Source: Monosporascus cannonballus (Eukaryota; Ascomycota; Sordariomycetes; Xylariales). From it: DNA of 64,000 nucleotides. How positions within the stretch are numbered: the first letter of the stretch is position 1; every line of letters starts with the position of its first letter. Position numbers and translations under genes: made by a program. The DNA is taken from positions 186,001 to 250,000 of the forward strand of contig QJNS01000096.1 of the NCBI GenBank assembly GCA_004154925.1. Reading direction: 5' to 3'. The notes beneath the pieces were generated by a model. The model had not been told where the DNA came from, searched no databases, and worked only from the letters and a program-made list of their open reading frames with translations. This document shows positions 1-12,600 of this stretch, piece after piece.

Positions 1-122
1 CGAATTCCTTAATTCTAGCTTAAAGCTACGCGACGGCAAAAGGTGCTTAGGTACTGGTCGATATTTTGACTAAAAGGTATTACTCAAAGTCTGACGATAC
101 TATTAAACAAAAGCTTGCAAAG
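1..122 (-). mobile_element. 5' leader fragment of a G1-family Ty3/gypsy element
   Basis: This stretch resembles, in reverse complement, the DNA just inside the 5' LTR of the G1 copy at 23433-23514 and also 49560-49608 (shared words around cgatatt, tactcaaagt and aaacaaaagcttg, directly before the LTR edge). It is therefore the untranslated leader of a G1-type element on the minus strand. The rest of that element lies left of the window. Confidence 0.6.
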
Positions 123-505
123 TATAACGGCTAAGCGGTTTAACTAATTATTAAACCTTAGTCGTACGGGTTTATATTAGTAGGAATATCGTAAATCTTT
201 AAAGCAATAAAATAACTTAATTACGTTTCGTAATACCAAAGGTACATAATAAATTATTGATATTAATAAGTATTATAAGCTATTATTATCTAAGTTATAA
301 AAACTAATAAGTATATATATTTTTTCTGCTTTTAGCTTAATTACTTATAATTAAGCATCCGGTAGTAATTATAATTATCTAGGAGTACCACTAATCACAG
401 GTGATTATTAACTTAGCAGTAATCACTTGTCACGTGACCTGGGAAGTGGTTCGTGTTATCCTTGCTTGACTGTTTCTTGAGACCGGAGCCTATTAGATTA
501 TAATA
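123..505 (-). repeat. G1-family LTR, minus orientation, with a divergent middle
   Basis: Both ends match the G1 LTRs at 43208-43590 and 34038-34407. The left edge reads tataacggcta (TGTAACGGCTA after RIP) and the right edge reads cctattagattataata. About 328-490 does not match the other G1 LTRs, which there carry repeated 'cgatcgatc...ggctttat' words. It instead holds tcacgtgacctgggaag and inverted 'aatcac/gtgatt' words. It is probably a 5' LTR of a G1 subfamily with a different U3-side segment. No flanking duplication can be tested because the element continues off the window. Confidence 0.65.
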
Positions 506-2024
506 TTCTAGTTATAATAAAAATACTTTAGTATAAATTAAAGGGGTTTATTTTGGCAAAATATTTGTTAATATTATTATTAATATAATTTTTTAGATTA
601 TAATATTTAAGAATTAAAATATTTTCTTTAACAAGTATACTATTATCGTATATTTTATTATTTTTGCAAATATTGTAAATACGTTCTATAATATTTCGAA
701 CAAATTTTAAAAACGAATATTTTGTACAACTTTTAAACGTAAATTTATTTAAAAAATTAAATGATTTCTTTAGTAATTTCGCTAAAAAAACAAATATTTT
801 TACGGTATTGATTATAGATGTATATATAATTAACAATCGAACCGGTTTCTATTCCTTTTTATTATAATTCTTGTGGGTTCTTATTAATAAAATACAATAA
901 AATCAAATAACTTTCGTTTTCTTACACGAAAAATTAATATTACTAAGTAAAAAACGTTTTTAAGATTTTTTAAGAAATTTAGATTTTTTTTACTATGATT
1001 AACTTTTTAACTGGAATAATTTTGTTAGCATAAAAATATTTAATAAATATTATGTTATCATTAATTAAAATGTCGGACGACAAATTTAAACGTTTATCGA
1101 TATAGATAACTTTATTACTCTAAGCAAATTTGTCAAATATTTTGTTTTTGCTAAAGAAATTCTCGAAAAACTAGCTTAAGAATTTACTGATAAAAATAAT
1201 TTTACTTATGTGGAATTTTTAACGGGGTTTTTGTTATTATTAATATAAATTGAGTATATTTAACTCACGGCCTAATTGCGAAAAATAATTTTATCAATAC
1301 GAGCAATTTTGAAGATTACTTCTTTTTTACTAACGGAATTATTAAATATAAAATTTTCGAAAACATTATTATTTTCTCTGTTTTATTTATTAACGTTATT
1401 AAGTTTCAAATTACAAAAGGATTAATTTACTAATATTTATAAATATTTAGTTTCTTATAAAATATAATATATATTTAACGAAATTACTTAGATTTGTATT
1501 TTTAAATATTCTATTATTCGCTGTTTTAATAATAAACCAATTATTCACCATTTTTACCAAATCTCTCAAAAGTATTTTCGTCGTTTTCGTATATATATTC
1601 TAAGCTAAAAAATATAATATTATTATCGTTTAGAAAAAGATTGTTTGTGTTTAAATTTTCAACTAAAATGCTTTTTAAAATAAATATAATTAAAGAATGG
1701 AAATTAATATATTTTTATATTAATTATATTTGTTAAACTTTATTTGGTTTACGTCAAATTTATTTTATGTATTCGTAAATTCGCTGAATAAAATTTATTT
1801 TCGCTTCTTTTCAAAGAGCAAATATGTCAATATTAAGAAAACATTTTTAATAATTCTCTCGATAAACATCATAAGGAATTTATTATATTAAACGTTTTAA
1901 AATTATAACCTAAATATATATTTATTAAATTTAACATTAACACGATTGAAAAATTACAGATTTAAGTAAAAAATAATTTAAATTTAAAAAAAGAAAACCT
2001 TTTAATAAAAAAGCATTTTTAAAT
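506..2024 (+). pseudogene. Decayed LTR-retrotransposon body with integrase-like stretch
   Basis: This is AT-rich, stop-riddled DNA. At about 1105-1200, plus strand, a frame reads ...LSKFVKYFVFAKE... then EKLA.EFTDK. This resembles the Ty3/gypsy integrase core, where 'VDR.SKF..F' is followed by 'A..LA..F.D'. An LTR of the G2 family in plus orientation follows at 2142-2372, separated only by a solo LTR, so this is plausibly the 3' part of a plus-strand G2-like pol. The remainder shows no domain I can defend, and the long open stretch on the minus strand at 528-836 has no recognisable motif. All coding capacity is lost. Confidence 0.4.
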
Positions 2025-2141
2025 TGTGATGATATGAAGCTAGTTCTTACAAGGTGGATTAGAGTGTCCAAACCCTAATTGGAGTTTGAAATTGCTGACC
2101 TTTTAGTATTGTAGTTAGCGGCGCATTCTTACTACTCTATA
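2025..2141 (+). repeat. Short solo LTR, family S2, with perfect 5-bp duplication
   Basis: A 117-bp unit starting TGTGATGATATG and ending ..CTCTATA (TTACA-type end after RIP). It is flanked by taaat at 2020-2024 and taaat at 2142-2146. Two more copies lie at 10784-10902 and, reversed, at 4668-4797. They share AAGRTGGATT, GGGTG, AATTGG.GTTT and a TGTGGTTAGCG-like box. TG..CA ends plus a 5-bp duplication are what an LTR-retroelement integrase makes. No internal region of this family is seen in the window. Confidence 0.75.
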
Positions 2142-2372
2142 TAAATAAAATTAATTTTCTATGTAAATAATTACCTGCTTAATTTTTCGTTCCTTAATTA
2201 CTAATTTAAACTTTGAATGAAAGGTATTAGTTTTTAATTAAGAAAAAAGTTCGCAAATCTTTTTAACGAACAAACTATTAAATTATTTTTCGCCTTATTA
2301 TTATCTATAAATCAAGATCTAATTTCGAACACCACTTATATCTTCAGATAGATATATAACAGGTTGGTTATA
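2142..2372 (+). repeat. Partial G2-family LTR, plus orientation
   Basis: This matches the reverse complement of the G2 LTRs at 4607-5146 and 37947-38354: the words ttaattaagaaaaaagt, gcaaatctttttaacgaa, ttattattatctataaatc and the terminus tatataacaggttggttata (..GTTCGTTACA in the family). The first ~180 bp of the LTR are missing; S2 sits exactly at the broken edge. It is likely the 3' LTR of the remnant to its left. Confidence 0.7.
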
Positions 2373-3231
2373 ATAAGTCGCACGATAGATACTATATACA
2401 GCATCTTCGAATACGATAATTAATTCAATATATTTAAATAACAATAATAATAATAATAAATATTAAAAACTAATTCAAATTCTACTTTATTCTTTTAAAA
2501 AGAATAAATAACTAGATATATAATATTACTTTATGACAACCTTGCAACAATTAAGTAAAAGATTTATAAAACGCTTAACGTTTTTTTGAATAATACATAT
2601 GTCTTTTAGTTTTTAATATAAACACTTTTTACATTTTATATATATCCGTTTTCAATAAATTTATAATATTTTAAAATATTATTAGTTATAAAATTGTTAT
2701 AATAAAAACATTGTTACTATTATCTATAGTTTTTTAAATGGCAAATAAAGAAATAGTTCAATAGAAAGTTTTAAATCCTTTTTTTATTTTAAGATTAAAA
2801 ATATTTAAATATAATTTATATACTTAAAATTATAATTGTTATATTATTTTTAAAGTACCATATCAAATCACTACTATTATTTCTTTTATAAGGCGTTAAA
2901 GTTAATAAATAATATAATATTAACAATATTAGTTAAAAATTAAAAATAGTACTAAATCATAACTTGCAGTGTACAAATGTTAAAAAATTATTTATCTTGT
3001 AAATTTAAATCGAAATTTATATTCAAACTTTTGTTATAAGTATTAAGGAAATAATTAATACGTTATATATAATTATTATAAGTATAAAGTATTGTTACTG
3101 TTTTTATTAGGATATATATATATAATAGAATTTTTAAGTATATAAACCTTTTTATATTTCTTGATTTTTTTGAATTGAATACAAGTTCATAGTATAAATC
3201 TCTTTAAATCTCTAAATCTATTCGGATTCAT
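2373..3231. other. Unassigned AT-rich DNA with AAT microsatellite
   Basis: No frame or repeat match was recognised. It contains a short (AAT)n run at about 2443-2459 and long A/T runs. It forms the left side of the target into which element C inserted (CTACTAGC at 3232-3239). Together with 4573-4606 it is probably the sequence that once lay to the left of the copia element G4. Confidence 0.5.
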
Positions 3232-3239
3232 CTACTAGC

Positions 3240-4564
3240 TTACCTTAGCTAGCTTAGGTCTCTGCTAACTCGTTTTTTTGATATACTTTTATGTATTACG
3301 ATAAGGCGTTAAAATTAATCAATTAAATGCGTATTCCCGTAACGAGTTCGCGAGGCCTAAAATTAAGTTGCGTAAAACCCGGTTTATTTTGTATTTTATG
3401 TTTTATAATTACTTTTCTTTATTTTTATAATTAATGTTAATCGATAGAATTTAATATTTCGAATATATCTCGAATATACGCTAATATGCATATATAAATC
3501 TTTTTAAAGATTTTGGGTAAAATTTAGAATTAATATAATTAAATTAAAATCTGGTAAAATTATTAAGTATAACGTTTTTATAATTCCGATAACGTAAATA
3601 TCGCATATATTATTCTGCAATAAAGAGTTTAAAGTTAATTTAATATAAAAAACTCGTTTAATTATATTTTTAGTCGTAGAGATTATCGTTATTACCTTAT
3701 AATTATCAAAAAATTGAATGTAACTAAATCTTTAACGCTTTTATAATTATAATACAATAATTATTATATATAATATTTTGTTATAAACTTGTAAAAAAAT
3801 AAATTAATACAAAGAGAATTTATCTAGTTATTTTCTTACTCGTATAAATTATTATTATTATGTTATGATTATAACACAAGTTAAAACAATTACATCTACT
3901 ATATTTTCATAACTGCGATAATATAATAACCGATTATATTATCGTACGCCGAGTTGTTTTAATATATTAAATATATAAAAACCTCATTTAATAATTATTT
4001 TGCCCGTATATATTATCGTTTTTACATTACAGCTATAAAAAGTTTAAAATAACTAAGTTTAAAACTTATTTATAGTTATAACGTAATAACGTTAATCTAT
4101 AGGAATAAAAACTTAATTATACAAGTTTTTCTTATATTAAATTATCTTTAAAAAGTTATTAAAAATATTCTATGCGGTATTTATACTATTACAATTATAA
4201 TAGCATTTTAATTAAAAATATATATAAAACGGGAATTTTAACTCATTTCTTAATACTCTTACTAAACCAGTCTCGATTAAAGAGTTATATATATAGTTAA
4301 AAATTTAAAAACTATATATATGTATAATTCTTTTTATTGTATAATACATTATTCTTATTATTATTATGTTTGCAAATTTATACAGAAACGTATAGAACGA
4401 AACTAAAAAATTACAATTTAATATAAGAACGTATTTTAGAGGTTTTGTTATTTTTGAAGATTTTTTACGAAGTAAATTAACGTAATACTAAAAATTACTT
4501 CGCTATAGCTGCGTTATAAGCGCAGCTATAATCTTCAAAATAGGACCTGATTTTAATAAGGTAA
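3240..4564. mobile_element. TIR element C, short member of the A/B/C family
   Basis: A 1325-bp element with termini TTACCTTAGCTAGCTTAGG at the left and the reverse complement of TTACCTTATTAAAATCAGG at the right. It is flanked by a perfect 8-bp duplication CTACTAGC (3232-3239 and 4565-4572). Just inside the left end it shares 'cccgtaac.ag...cgaggcctaa' with element A. A subterminal palindrome lies at 4504-4530. It has no usable coding frame, so it is either an internally deleted or a non-autonomous member. The C-to-T/G-to-A changes relative to A and B fit RIP. Confidence 0.85.
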
Positions 4565-4606
4565 CTACTAGCGCTGGTTTTCTTTAAGCTATTTATAATA
4601 CGTTAT

Positions 4607-5146
4607 TGTAACGAACCTGTTATATATCCATCTAAAGGTATAAGCAGTATCCGAAATGAGTTCTTGATATAAGATAAGCGAGAGTGGGACGCTAACCACA
4701 AGGCCAGAAGATCAGCAATTCCAAACCCCCAATTGGAGTTTGAGCACCCAAATCCACCTTATAAGAGCGCATGCAACAAGCCTCCAGCTACGTTACAGTT
4801 GATTTATAGATAACAATAAGGCGAAAAATAATTCAGGGCTTTATTCGTTAAAAAAATTTGCAAACTTTTTTCTTAATCAAAAAAATACCTTTAATTAAAA
4901 ACTTAGATTGATGATTAAAGAACGAAACTAAGTAGGTATTATTTATATAAGCAACTAATTATATATTTATTTTTTCTTAAGTAACTGTATTATAAATCTA
5001 GGCATTTTAAATAATCTTATTAATCCATTTAATTATATAAATCATATTAAATAGGCTAAAAACTGTGGGCCGAAATTTAGCCATTACGTATTTGTACTAA
5101 GCTTTAAAAAAATCTCATTAAAATAAGAACCGCTATTTTTGTAATA
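4607..5146 (-). repeat. G2 3' LTR, containing a solo LTR S2
   Basis: 540 bp, versus 408 bp for its partner at 37947-38354. The excess is the S2 solo LTR at 4668-4797 plus small indels. The outer edge is TGTAACGAACCTG and the inner edge ttgtaatagta (GTAACA after RIP). The element body is to its right, so in a minus-strand element this is the 3' LTR. Confidence 0.85.
4668..4797 (-). repeat. Short solo LTR, family S2, inserted in G2 LTR
   Basis: 130 bp, reverse orientation. Read on the minus strand it starts TGTAACGTAGCTGG and ends ..CTTATCTTATA. Flanks are cttga (4663-4667) and gttga (4798-4802), one mismatch. The matching G2 LTR segment at about 2325-2340 shows the uninserted order, with one continuous 'tcttga' word in reverse complement. 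It is less RIP-mutated than its surroundings. Confidence 0.75.
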
Positions 5147-5280
5147 GTATTTCCCCTTTTCAAAAATCTTTATCCTAAAAATAAGAACTATAAGTGGCCA
5201 CTTTTTCTCGCTTAAAAAAGGTTTTATAAATTTTCGACTACTTTTATTATATTAGACCGTATTTAAAAAGAAAAAAAAAC

Positions 5281-5475
5281 TATAAGATAATGGACAGCTA
5301 TAAGTTGGAGTAAGATAATCTTTGACTAGTTATAGAGCGTATTCCATGAAGTAAGTATATTAGGTTATTTTTATCTAGCATTTCTTATTAGCTATCAAAT
5401 AGTTATTTATACTGGCGCGTAGGTTTATGGTTGGTCGGACATTAGCTACAGATCTATAAAAGCTATATTTTTACA
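5281..5475 (-). repeat. G3 LTR, left outer (3' LTR of unit 1)
   Basis: 195 bp, starting tataagataatggacagc (TGTAA.ATAATGG after RIP) and ending ctatatttttaca. It shares 'tattaggtta', 'tctagcat' and 'tattagc' words with the other G3 LTRs. AAAAC precedes it. Confidence 0.85.
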
Positions 5476-5829
5476 ATTATTTCTTTTTCTTAAGCTATTA
5501 ATTGCCAATAGTATTAATAAATTAATATAGTTCGATTACAAATTAGATTGCGTACGGTAATCGAAAATTCTCCGTATATAAATACGTAAATTGTATTTTA
5601 TTATACGTAATTACTGTAATAATTAATACGTATTATATTACATAAATAATTATATTCCGCTGAATTTCTTATTTTTATTTGATTTTTAACTTTACTTTAT
5701 TTTTTTCGGTTTCTTTTCGCGCTTTTATTTCCGTTTTTCCTGCGTACGGTTTTCGTTTTAGTTTTATTCGTTCTATTTATATTTCGTAAAAGGTTTTATA
5801 AAAAGTGATATTTTTATATTAATAACGGC

Positions 5830-6400
5830 TGGATATTTCTTAAACATTACCTTTTTAACGCCGACGATAAGTCTGATTTTAATCGTATTATATGTAATAA
5901 TAAGCCGTATTATATTTACATAATATAATATTATATCGATTATTATATAATGTATATTTAGGTTTCGAACATTGTATTTTATATTGTAATTAATTATTGT
6001 TATAAAATGTTTTGCGTAATAAATATTTATATTTATTTTTATTAATATCGCTATTTAAATTCTATTTTGATTCCGGTTGTCCTTAAAAGTATTACCTAAA
6101 TTATCGCTTATTTTGCTATCAAAAACTAGAAGTTAATAGACGAACTTAAGGCGGCTCGTATTACGAGTACCGAATCCGCACGCAATGATATATTTGCGAT
6201 CGATCGCCGAATTAACATTTTTCGCAAGGCTGAGCTCTACTTTAAAGCGGTTATTACTGAAAAGTATCGTTTTTGTTTGCGTCGAAAATAGATTTCCGAT
6301 TAGCTATTATATTTGCGGAGGGCCAGTTTTAATATTATTTTATGAATTTATAAATTTAGATTATATTTGTAAATATTCTAATTTCTCTTTATTATTTTAG
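5830..6400 (+). pseudogene. Possible antisense frame near the G3 3' LTR (unit 1)
   Basis: On the strand opposite gag-pol, between the end of pol and the 3' LTR, one frame reads FNADDK..FN..I, then NKPYYIY.IQ, then about 60 codons later IDRR...FRK. Unit 2 (about 13490-14080) reads FNADGK..FNY.I, NKPYYIYVIQ and IDRR.DVFRK in the same frame and order. The agreement extends across about 190 codons with many stops explainable by RIP. I do not recognise the family. Two copies of one repeat will look alike in every frame, so coding is only suspected. Confidence 0.3.
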
Positions 6401-6510
6401 TGTTAATTTCCGATTAAGCGTAATCCTATAGTATTTTTAGTGATAAAAAAATTTTTAATGGTCGTTATATTTTTACATTCTTTGTTTACGAATATTCTTT
6501 TTTTAATTTT

Positions 6511-6642
6511 TGTTATAGCTGCACCATACCATTACGCCATCAGGGTAAAAGATCGGCGGAATGATCGCAATTGTGGCAATCATTCTAGTGCTTACAGCTG
6601 CATATATACTCTGGAGCTCTTACGGGTGACCAGGCCGTAACA
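6511..6642 (+). repeat. Short solo LTR, family S1, with perfect duplication
   Basis: 132 bp, TGTTATAGCTGCACC...AGGCCGTAACA, flanked by atttt (6506-6510) and atttt (6643-6647). G3 unit 2 has the empty site near 14180. It also provides the empty site for Mar1: the second S1 copy (31736-33364) has Mar1 at the TA that here reads 'cattctagtgctta'. Differences from that copy are mostly TG-to-TA and CA-to-TA. Confidence 0.9.
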
Positions 6643-7299
6643 ATTTTGAACGTTTTAACAAAACCCTAATATTTATTAATAATTATAATTAACACCAGTC
6701 TTTATCTAACGAAACTGTTATTAAACCTAAGTACTTTAAATGTTTTAAGGGCGACAATTTATTTTCGATTAACGACCGATTATATTCCTGTTATCTAGCT
6801 TTTGTTTTTCGCAAAAAATAAAACGTTCTCGAATTCTTTCCGGATTTTACGCCTTGTAAGATTAATAAACGTATCCGTTTTTTACCGTTATATATTTTTT
6901 AATTTTTTTTCAAGATTTTTAAATAAAGTTTCTTAATGGACTTATTAAAAGTTATTTAATATAAGGCTTAATAATTAATTATAAAAGTTTGTTTTCGAAA
7001 TAAAAATTCGATTTTTTAAGGTCGTTTATTGGTTTTTATTTGCCTTGTATTTTTTTACGAAAAAATTATAATTAATTAATTTAAATTTTAATCGATATAT
7101 AACAAAGTAATTATTTGTCAAAAACTCCAAAATAGTTATGTAATTAATATTTTAAATGTAATACTTTAACTTTATTTAAAATTAATTTTTATAGCTTTGT
7201 ATTTATTAAACGGCCGGTTTTCAATAAAATTATTATTATTTTATAACTTTTAAATCGTTTTATTTTCTATATATATTTAACTTTTTTATAACGTTATAA

Positions 7300-10200
7300 T
7301 ATCTTAAGCGCGTATTTAAAGTGCTTTTAAGGTTTTTACATATTATACCTGGCGGGCCAGCCTTTTTATTTAATCAGATATTCGCGTTACCTTCGATTAT
7401 TTCGAATGCGGACGATATCCTTTATCACTTTTTATTTCTATTCCTTTATTAGGTCCAGGAACGTTATTTAAACGTTATTCGATTTTCGATTATATTACGA
7501 TTTTAATAAAGATATTAAAAATATATTATGTATCCGTTGGTATTTAGTAAAAAGAATTACTTTGTACGCTTAAAAGCTTATTCGCTTTTTAATCCTAACT
7601 CGGACATAAATAAACACCAGCTTTTTGTTTTTGAACCAAAAAGTTCAATTAATAAATTTATTTATTATTTTAATTTGAACTTTATAAACGTATAACGCCG
7701 ATTAGAATATTCCTTTTAGATTACCGTTTTTTTGTAATATTTATATATTACTTAATAAATAGCCGTTATTTTCTTAAAACGTTTTTTAATTTCTTATGCT
7801 TATATTTTAAATCTTTATAAGAAATATTCCATTATTTTTAAATAATATTTATATAAGGCTTTAAACAAAAAATCGGTATATACGTTTTATATATTATTAT
7901 GTACGAATTCTGCATTTCGTAATAAATTTATCCTGTTATTTTGATATTTATTAACGTAATTACGGAAGTAATATTTTAAAATCTGATAAATATATTCCGT
8001 TTATTTATCGGTTTGTAGATAATAAACAGTTAATATTTATCGTTTTATTTTCGATTTTTTTCAAAATTTTGCCTAGAATTAATATGTTAATAATTCATTT
8101 TTATCGTTAATAATTCCGGTTTACGTATCGAATTTATATTTGACTTTGTCGTAAAGCAATCTGGTTAATTCAGTTACGGTCAAGATTTTAATTATAAGAA
8201 TAAATAATTTCAAGTTTATAAAGCGGTCGATAATTATAAGAATTACGTCGTATTTTAACCCGTTTAAATCTAGACTTTTAAGAAATCTCGTAATAAAATT
8301 TGACGAAACTTTTTAATAGAGTTATCTAGGTAACGGCAAAGGCTGTAATTATCTATATAGTTTATGGCGTAATTTTATTATGCCTTAATAGTTCGAATAT
8401 TACTTAATATATTTCCGAATATCGTTTACTACATTTTTCTAATAAAACTTTCTAGTTATTAGTTTTAACGCACGAACATATCCTACATATTTTGCCATTA
8501 AATTATTATAATATTAATTAATAAGTTATTTTGGTAAAACGCATAATAACGAAATTACAAATTTATTCCGATAATATAAAATCTTACTTAAGTTTAGAAA
8601 ATATTTTTGTTTTATTTTAATTTGGCATCGAATTATCCGTATTAAGTTTATAATATTTAAGTTCTTAATTTGCAACCTTCGAATCTAATCGTAAAAGTAT
8701 TAGAAAACTTTCGGCTATAGTATTATTTCGTTTTTAATTAGCTTTTTGTTAAGGAATATAAAACGTAATAATTATAAATAATAATCTTAATATTCATTTT
8801 GTTTTTTTAAAAAGTTTTTTCAGAATCCGATTATCATACGTTTATAATTTTCAATTTTTATTATATAATTACTAATCGTATTATTATTATAATTCGCGTT
8901 TATATTAATATTTATAAGTAATGAATTTAGTAAATAGATAACTTTTTATTTTCTTTCTTTTCGAAAGCTTTTTATAATCCTATAATAAAAATTCTTCGTT
9001 CGTTTATGCAAATAGTAATTATTTAAGTTTTCGCCACCTTAAACTTATTTGGAAATTTTATAACGAACGAATTTTACGTTATTTTTATAAGGCTTTTTAC
9101 CTTTTTATAATATTTTGAATTACGTTATATATTTATAATGATTGTTTTGTATGTTTTTCGACATATTATTTATAAATTTGAATTTTTTTAAATAATATAA
9201 GAATTACGTTTTTATATTCGCTTTCTCTTAATATGTAATTCGAACGTATAAATAATTTATCTGTCGAGTTAATAGCATTTAGTTAATATTAGATCTTAAA
9301 ATCAAATTACATAAGGCGGTAAATCTATCGGGCAAACTTACTTGTAAGGTTACGTATCGGTACTTTTATTAAGTCCTTTAACGTTATATAATCGATAAAT
9401 ATTAAGAAAAAACTTTTCGTATTTTTAAGATATTACCGTTAATGTTGTAGATTTTTTATAATCGCCAATAATTCGAATCACCATATAATTTACCGTTTTT
9501 TGGTTAGATTTAGTTTTCGTAATTAATATATAATTAGCCGTTAATATCGTCCGTATTTTTATAGAAATATCCTTAATATAGCTTTTATTAAAAAGTTTAT
9601 TTTAACTTTAATATTTTTGGCGTTATCTTAATATCGAAAAATAGTCGACGATTAAAAGATATGTTTTAACTTTCGGAATACCCTTTTAACCATTTCGATT
9701 TAATGAAATCTTATTGTTTTATTTTTGCCTTACGCCTCTTTTAAGAACCTAATAATAAATTTAATAATATACAAATAAAAGGCGTTATATTTCCGATAAA
9801 AATTTATAAATCGTAAAAATATATAAATATTATAAATCAATTTTGGTTTTAATTATCTTTGGAAAACATCAATTTATCGCCAGTTTATCTTTAAGTCGTC
9901 GGTATTAATTAAAAAATATTAAAAAGTTTACTGTTTTTAAAAAATTCGGATTTAAATATCTCAATAATTAATTAATATTATAACAGCTGTGTATATAGTA
10001 ATTAAAAATATTTCTTATATTTGTATATTATCTAAATCAATAAATATATTATTTAAATACATTACGTATATATAATTAATTAATTTAGTTAATATCTTAT
10101 ATATATAAACTTAAAACGTAGCCGGCATATTAATACGGCTAAATAATATAACCGTATATTAAAACTATTAATATTACGTTCGGAAAACGGGTTTTTATTA

Positions 10201-12600
10201 ATTTTTGTTTAATTTTAATCGGGTAACAAATATTTTTAATATTAATTTTCGAAAATATTTTAATTAATTTTAAGTAATTTCCTACTTCTAAAAGTAAAAA
10301 TAAAAGTTTTTAGTTTTTTATGGTTATTCGATTTAGCCCCTCATAATTAACTTATAATCAGAGATTGTCGTCTTTTTTAAATATAAATAATATTGATATC
10401 TTTACGTCCGTTTTTCAATAATCTATCCGATTTGCCTTTAAGTTTTTTCGGATATATTTTTCAAATATTCTTTTTAAGTTTTCGAAATAAAGTAAATTAA
10501 GTTAAATATGAGCGTTCTCTTTAGAATTGGGTTGATTATCTTTTGTCCTTAATAATTAAAGTCTTTTTATTATTATTTTATTTGGAATATATGCGCTTAA
10601 AATTCTTAAAATATATAAAAAAGATAATTTTTTCATACTTTTATTATTTTTCAAATTTCGAAATACTTAATGTTTTGGTTAAGTTTATTAGCTTAATAAT
10701 ATAAATTTGCTTATTAGAAAACGTTAAATTTGCCATTTCTTATTTATTAATCTTTTATAATAATCCGTATAACTATTAACATATGTGATAATATGCACAG
10801 CTAGTCTTTATAAGATGGATTAGGGTGTCTAAACCTTAACTGGGGTTTAAAATTGTTGACCTTTTAATATTGTAGTTAGCGTCACACTTTCGTTATCTTA
10901 CAATATATAGCTATATATAGCGGGATCTTTAATTTATTTATTCCGTGTCCGGATAATAAAAAATCGAGCGCCTTTTAATCGCGATACATGGCAAAATGAA
11001 TATACTTAAACTTTCGTTTATTTTCTTTATTAATTATTATATTCACAAAATCTCCGTAAGCTTTATAATATTTGATATATACCCCATTAATATCGATAAG
11101 GCCCTAAATACTTACAGAAATTAATTAAAGGTTAAGTTTTTACGCTAACTTTCTGCTTATAATATTTACCTATATTTCGATATTTATATCTATTTATATT
11201 ACTATATTCTTCGTACATTTTTTAGTCAGTGGTTTTTTTTTAAAAAAAAGACAGCTTTATTTTAACCGTTTTCTAATTATTAGTCGATATAAACTAGACA
11301 TATACGTTTATTCCGGCTTTTTTAGGTTTACGTCTGAAGATTAATTTAATTTATCGTTATATATTATAACATTTTATATAGTTTTCGGAAATCGGTTTCC
11401 ATATAGCTGCAATAATTAGGTTTTCGTATCCTTTTTAGATATGTAATTTACGCGTTTATAATCTAGTTTTTTACAATTATAACAATTAAATAAGCTCTTA
11501 TAAAAGTTAAAAATATTAGGTCTTACGAATTTATTCCGATCGGAATTAAATCGGCGATTATTCATTTTCCGCATATAAAAACGTTTACGGTTTTTATTAT
11601 TTCTATATAGCGCTTTTAATTTGTTTTAAGGAACCTTTTCCCGAAAACGTTAAAATAAGATTATTTACTCTTATTAATATCTTTAACGAAGAATAACTGT
11701 TTTTCCGCCTTTTTGTAGAAATTTTAATAACATTTTACTTTATTTATTACGTTATTAATTCAATCCAATTTAAGGTGTTTTTCGTAATAAAATATTTCGT
11801 AAACCTATTATTAATTTATAAAAATAATTAAAAAAAATAAAATATTTATTATCTCGATTACTTTCCCAGTCGAAAATATTTATAGGCTTTGTTTTATACA
11901 TTAAAAACCTTTATTTAACGTAAAAGTTTAATGATAATTACTCGGATCCTTATCGTAATTTCTTAAATTATTTCTTATATTTCTTATCGAAAAATTCAGA
12001 TTTATATAATTTTTCTTAATAAAAATATATAAATCTTTTATTTTCAATTCTTTTCGTAATTAAAATAATTAATGATAAAACGGTATAATCGTTAAACGTT
12101 TATAATAAAAACGTTTAAATAATTTTGAGCCTATTAAATATAAATAAAGTATTTTGCTTTAATTTTTCGACGTAAATATCTGTAATAATCTTTATTTAAT
12201 TTCTTTAATTAACTTATATTCGGAAAGTTTCAGATAATTATAATGTCATATTTCTTTATTATTTTTCAGGTGTTATAATAATATATCAATTAATTTAATA
12301 AGCTTTGTTTTTTAAATTTATATTAATATTTATTATTCGATTAATTATCGAAATAACTTTAAATAATATTCGTTTTATTAACGCATAAGTTTTAAAATCT
12401 GGTTAATATTAAAAAGTTTAATTCTTTTTTATTTTTAATTTCCGAACGCGATTATTATATTATGTCCGTTTTCCGACTATTTAATTAACGGTTGTCAGAA
12501 TATATCCTTATTATGTATACAAGGTAATTCGAGATTTCGAGAATTATAATTCTTTGTCTATTAGGGTTCCGTTATAAGCTTTTTTGCCTGTTTCCGTACC
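7300..12600 (-). pseudogene. G3 unit 1 gag-pol pseudogene
   Basis: Minus-strand order from the right. A gag zinc knuckle lies at about 11440-11500 (CYNCKKLD..KRVNY, a CX2CX4HX4C motif with the His and last Cys decayed). Reverse transcriptase lies at about 9960-10480, with KKDDNLRL.VNYEGLN followed by the YLNNIFID form of the YLDD box. The integrase core lies at about 8150-8620 (KYDVILII.DRFIKLE). A C-terminal chromodomain-like stretch is at about 7330-7400 (YLIKW-type motif decayed to D.IKRLARQ..YV). In-frame stops occur throughout, mostly TAA/TAG at former CAA/CAG/TGG. The family encodes a cytoplasmic virus-like particle with protease, RT, RNase H and integrase; none can be made here. S2 interrupts it at 10784-10902. 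Confidence 0.8.
10784..10902 (+). repeat. Short solo LTR, family S2, in G3 unit 1
   Basis: 119 bp, TGTGATAATATG...CGTTATCTTACA, flanked by acata (10779-10783) and atata (10903-10907); the mismatch is a RIP-type C-to-T. G3 unit 2 lacks it at the corresponding place (about 18215-18240), which confirms insertion after the two units diverged. Confidence 0.85.

Noticed and set aside
528..836. 102-codon open stretch on the minus strand
   Set aside because: Composition is I/L/N/K/F-rich as expected for AT-rich DNA, and no motif is seen. The neighbouring plus strand carries the integrase-like words, so this is probably chance.
2025..2141. S2 units as tRNA-derived SINEs
   Set aside because: They have defined TG..CA-type ends and 5-bp duplications at three sites and no A-rich or simple-repeat tail, which fits solo LTRs better.
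6185..6640. Two plus-strand open stretches as genes
   Set aside because: The second (6440-6640) runs through the edge of the S1 solo LTR, and the first crosses the antisense G3 region in a frame not shared with unit 2.
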